From Demequina sp. NBRC 110052 (GTDB lineage: Bacteria > Actinomycetota > Actinomycetes > Actinomycetales > Demequinaceae): 64,000 bases of DNA. A model generated the notes under the pieces. The model saw only the letters and a list, made by a program, of their open reading frames with translations. It did not search any database and was not told the origin of the DNA. The stretch spans positions 620,001-684,000 of the forward strand of contig NZ_BBRI01000002.1 in NCBI RefSeq assembly GCF_002090075.1, given 5' to 3'. A program made the position numbers and the translations under genes. Below are positions 61,888 through 64,000 of this stretch, piece after piece (position 1 is the first letter of the stretch; each line of letters starts with the position of its first letter).

Positions 61888-61927
61888 TACGCACGCGTAG
61901 GTTACGGAGCCGTAGGTCCTACGCGTG
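61888..61927. promoter_or_regulatory. Tandem palindromic operators upstream of fadD
   Basis: TACGC-AC-GCGTA (61888-61899) and TACGG-AG-CCGTA (61903-61914) are perfect inverted repeats set 15 bases apart. CCTACGCGTG (61918-61927) is the inverted copy of 61892-61901. They cover the likely fadD promoter (-10-like TAAGAT at 61878-61883 on the minus strand). Confidence 0.68.
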
Positions 61928-61950
61928 TCACGAAGTACCCGGCGCAACGC

Positions 61951-62394
61951 CTACCGCGAGTAGATCGCCACGATCCGCGCCTGCTCCACAACCGCTTCGG
62001 CATAATCCCGCAAGAACTCGTCCCTCGTCGGCTCCCCCACCACCCGACGGCCCAACGCGTAGACCCAGAAGAAATAGTGATGATCGCCATGCCCATACGG
62101 CGGGAACGGCCCCACGTAGCCGAAGCCATCGTCATCGTTCAGACCCGCGCGGCCCACCTCCGGCAGGATCTCCCCGTCGATCGCCGGCAGCCCGTACAGC
62201 GCCCAGTGCGTGAAGCCATGCGGCAGAGGCGCATCAGGGTCATGGCAGATGAGCGCGAGCTCGACCGCGTCGTCTGGCACACCTGCCACGATCAGCCTCG
62301 GCGTCTCAGCACCCACGTGACCTGCGAAGCGATCATCGATGCGCTCGCCCGCGAGGATGTCGGGACTGGTCAACGTGAGACTCTTCAGCGGCAT
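61951..62394 (-). CDS. YbhB/YbcL family (PEBP-like) protein
   Basis: 147 aa from ATG 62394 with GGAGGAG upstream. LTLTSPDILAGERIDDRFAG, LICHDPDAPLPHGFTHWALYGLPA and YVGPFPPYGHGDHHYFFWVYAL are the conserved phospholipid/anion-binding pocket segments of Raf-kinase-inhibitor-like proteins. The function in bacteria is poorly known. It is divergent from the PadR gene. Confidence 0.93.
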   Translation of the reverse strand: MPLKSLTLTSPDILAGERIDDRFAGHVGAETPRLIVAGVPDDAVELALICHDPDAPLPHGFTHWALYGLPAIDGEILPEVGRAGLNDDDGFGYVGPFPPYGHGDHHYFFWVYALGRRVVGEPTRDEFLRDYAEAVVEQARIVAIYSR

Positions 62395-62518
62395 GGCTCC
62401 TCCGATCGCGGCACCACTTCCATCCGGCGCCCGCGACCGGCACTGTGCACGCCGAATCCCGTACCTCACAGTGCTATGTATAGTGCTCCTAGGCAAGACC
62501 CGCACCTGGGAGGCAACC

Positions 62519-62887
62519 GTGAAAGTCAGCAAGGACCTGATGGCCGCCAGCTCCGCGCCACTCGTGCTCGCAATCCTCGCCGAAGGCGAGAGCTACGGCT
62601 ACGCGATCGTGCGCCGCGTCCGCGAGCTCTCCGACGGCGAGATCGAATGGACCGACGGCCTGCTCTACCCGCTCCTGCACCGGCTCGAGGACGCGGGCCA
62701 CGTCGAGTCACGCTGGGGGCAGTCCGATACCGGCCGACGCCGCCGCTACTACCGCCTCACCGCAGCCGGAACCGCCGAGATCACCGAGCAACGCCGCCAG
62801 TGGGCCGCCGTCGCCGCAGCGCTCGAGTCTGCGTGGGACGGGGTCCGCCAGGCCATCACACCACTCGCCCCGGGAGCGGCACCGTGA
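62519..62887 (+). CDS. PadR family transcriptional regulator
   Basis: 122 aa from GTG 62519 with GGGAGG upstream. LVLAILAEGESYGYAIVRRVRELSDGEIEWTDGLLYPLLHRLEDAGHVESRWGQSDTGRRRRYYRLTAAG is the PadR winged helix (within residues 15-85). A palindromic CTATGTATAG lies 36 bases upstream at 62474-62483 and may overlap the promoter and operator. Its stop overlaps the start of the permease-prefix protein gene (GTGA), a common pairing. Confidence 0.93.
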   Translation: MKVSKDLMAASSAPLVLAILAEGESYGYAIVRRVRELSDGEIEWTDGLLYPLLHRLEDAGHVESRWGQSDTGRRRRYYRLTAAGTAEITEQRRQWAAVAAALESAWDGVRQAITPLAPGAAP

Positions 62888-64000
62888 GCCCCCGCCACAC
62901 ACCCCACACGCCCGACGCCGGAGCCGCTCCCGCTGCCACGTCCAGCACCTCCGTGGAGGCCGAGATCGCACGGTGGCGCTCCTACGTCGTCGCCCGCAGC
63001 TCCGTCACGGCGGCCGACGCCGACGAGCTCGAGGACCACCTGCGCGGCCAGATCGACGACCTCACGGCAGCCGGACTCGCCCAGGACGAGGCCTTCCTGG
63101 TCGCCATCAAGCGCATGGGCAGCCAGGCCGACGTGGCACGGGAGTTCGCGCGCACCCACTCGCGACGCCTTTGGCGTCAGCTGGTGCTCGACGGCGGCGA
63201 GTCTCGGCCTCGCGGCACCGCCGGTCCGATGCTGGGGTTCGCCGTGGCGGCAGGGCTTGCCGTGAAGCTTCCGTGGCTCGCGATCGACCCTGAGCGCGCA
63301 CCATTCGACTACCTTCTGACCGCCATGCCGCTGCTGCTGACCGTGCTCGCGGCGTTCCTGTGGTGGCGGCGCAGCGACTCGGCAGCCACGCTCGCGACCG
63401 TGGGCTCGGTGGCGGCGGGACTTATCGCGCTCGGCGTCGCGTACCCCTTCGACGACTCCTCCGACACGGCCACGCTCGCCCTGCTGCACGGCGCGATCGT
63501 GATGTGGCTCGGCGTCGGCATCGCCTACGCTGCGGGCGACTGGCGCTCGCGCAACGCCCGCATGGACTTCATCCGCTTCACCGGCGAGTGGCTCATCTAC
63601 ATGTTCCTCATCGCCACCGGCGGCGGAGTGCTGATGGGAGTCTCGCTCGCCGTGTTCGAGGGGCTCGGCCTTGACCCGATCGTCGCGATCACCGAGTGGG
63701 TGCTGCCCCTCGGCGTCGGCGGCGCGACTGTCGTCGCGGCCTGGCTCGTCGAGTCCAAGCAGGAGGTGCTGGAGTCGATCGCCCCGGCACTGACCCGCAT
63801 CTTCGCTCCGGTCGCGACGCTCGCCCTGGTGGCGATGCTGGGCGGCGCGGCCGTCAGCGGCGGATTCCAGGACAGCCGCGACGTACTCATCGCCGTGGAT
63901 CTGGTGCTCGTGGTGGTGCTGGGCCTCGTGCTGTATTCGATCTCGGCGATCGAACCGTCCTCGCCCGCGGGTTGGACCGACCGGCTGCAGCTCGCTCTCG
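62884..64000 (+). CDS. Permease-prefix-domain membrane protein (3' end beyond window)
   Basis: The frame starts at GTG 62884, overlapping the PadR stop, and stays open to the last base: at least 372 residues. An N-terminal cytoplasmic section includes the permease prefix domain pattern (VEAEIARWRSYVVARSSV, DADELEDHLRGQIDDLTAAGL, AFLVAIKRMGSQADVAREFA). Seven or more hydrophobic spans follow. The PadR and permease-prefix pair is common in Gram-positive bacteria and thought to respond to envelope stress. It is incomplete only because the window ends. Confidence 0.88.
   Translation, partial: MSPRHTPHTPDAGAAPAATSSTSVEAEIARWRSYVVARSSVTAADADELEDHLRGQIDDLTAAGLAQDEAFLVAIKRMGSQADVAREFARTHSRRLWRQLVLDGGESRPRGTAGPMLGFAVAAGLAVKLPWLAIDPERAPFDYLLTAMPLLLTVLAAFLWWRRSDSAATLATVGSVAAGLIALGVAYPFDDSSDTATLALLHGAIVMWLGVGIAYAAGDWRSRNARMDFIRFTGEWLIYMFLIATGGGVLMGVSLAVFEGLGLDPIVAITEWVLPLGVGGATVVAAWLVESKQEVLESIAPALTRIFAPVATLALVAMLGGAAVSGGFQDSRDVLIAVDLVLVVVLGLVLYSISAIEPSSPAGWTDRLQLAL

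Noticed and set aside
26148..62918. GCCCGACGC enrichment explained only by Pro-Asp-Ala codons
   Set aside because: Several copies are intergenic or in other frames and on the opposite strand to the gene; partial contribution of codon bias is still possible.

Overview
The window looks like about 64 kb of chromosome from a high-GC actinobacterium, most likely a cellulolytic member of the Micrococcales (Cellulomonadaceae or Demequinaceae type). The pointers are the very GC-rich coding with GTG starts and ATGA/GTGA overlaps, an NdgR-type IclR regulator, a multidomain GH9 cellulase with CBM4/9 and CBM2 modules, a HAIR box in front of clpB, F420/LLM-type oxidoreductases, an LAETG sortase substrate and actinobacterial roadblock/GTPase genes. 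The taxon is inferred; no rRNA gene is present.

Layout. 0-5 kb: the end of ndgR, a secreted GH9 cellulase and adenosine deaminase. 5-6.7 kb: a leftward operon of one Ras-like GTPase and three roadblock proteins. 7-14 kb: flavodoxin and DCC proteins, an ECF sigma factor with a membrane partner, tRNA-Glu, a serine hydrolase, HspR-type clpB and tRNA-Gln. 14-19 kb: a leftward run with exported proteins, a HAD hydrolase, a GNAT acetyltransferase, gltX and a fumarylacetoacetase-like gene. 19-34 kb: mixed single genes including a leaderless MarR/quinone-reductase pair, an F420-type oxidoreductase pair, a Ski2-like helicase, a Gfo/Idh dehydrogenase, a NYN-domain protein and a sugar dehydrogenase-like lipoprotein. 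34-40 kb: EamA exporter, YigZ, RNase HI, YbaK, YggS, VIT1, glutathione peroxidase, lipoate ligase and a wall-anchored His-rich protein.

40-51 kb carries three isoleucine/branched-chain genes: cimA (citramalate synthase) behind a transcription attenuator with an Ile-codon leader peptide, ilvE, and a threonine dehydratase divergent from a LysR regulator. Between them lie a DUF6318-like/PKD exported pair, a YgjP-type metallopeptidase, and an ECF sigma factor coupled to a membrane protein whose outer part is an MltG-like lytic transglycosylase.

51.3-55.9 kb is a small defence island: a 52-aa Cys-rich protein, a Doc toxin with its antitoxin and palindromic operator, a PUA/EVE-like zinc-ribbon HNH nuclease, and a NaeI-type restriction enzyme facing a C5-cytosine methyltransferase. 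56-64 kb returns to housekeeping genes: M50 peptidase, alpha/beta hydrolase, DrrAB-like ABC exporter, acyl-CoA ligase behind tandem palindromes, a PEBP protein, and a PadR regulator with a permease-prefix membrane protein that runs off the right end.

A 9-mer, GCCCGACGC, occurs about 29 times on both strands (counted by eye). It forms or edges the stems of several intergenic hairpins and is the most unusual genome-scale signal seen here.
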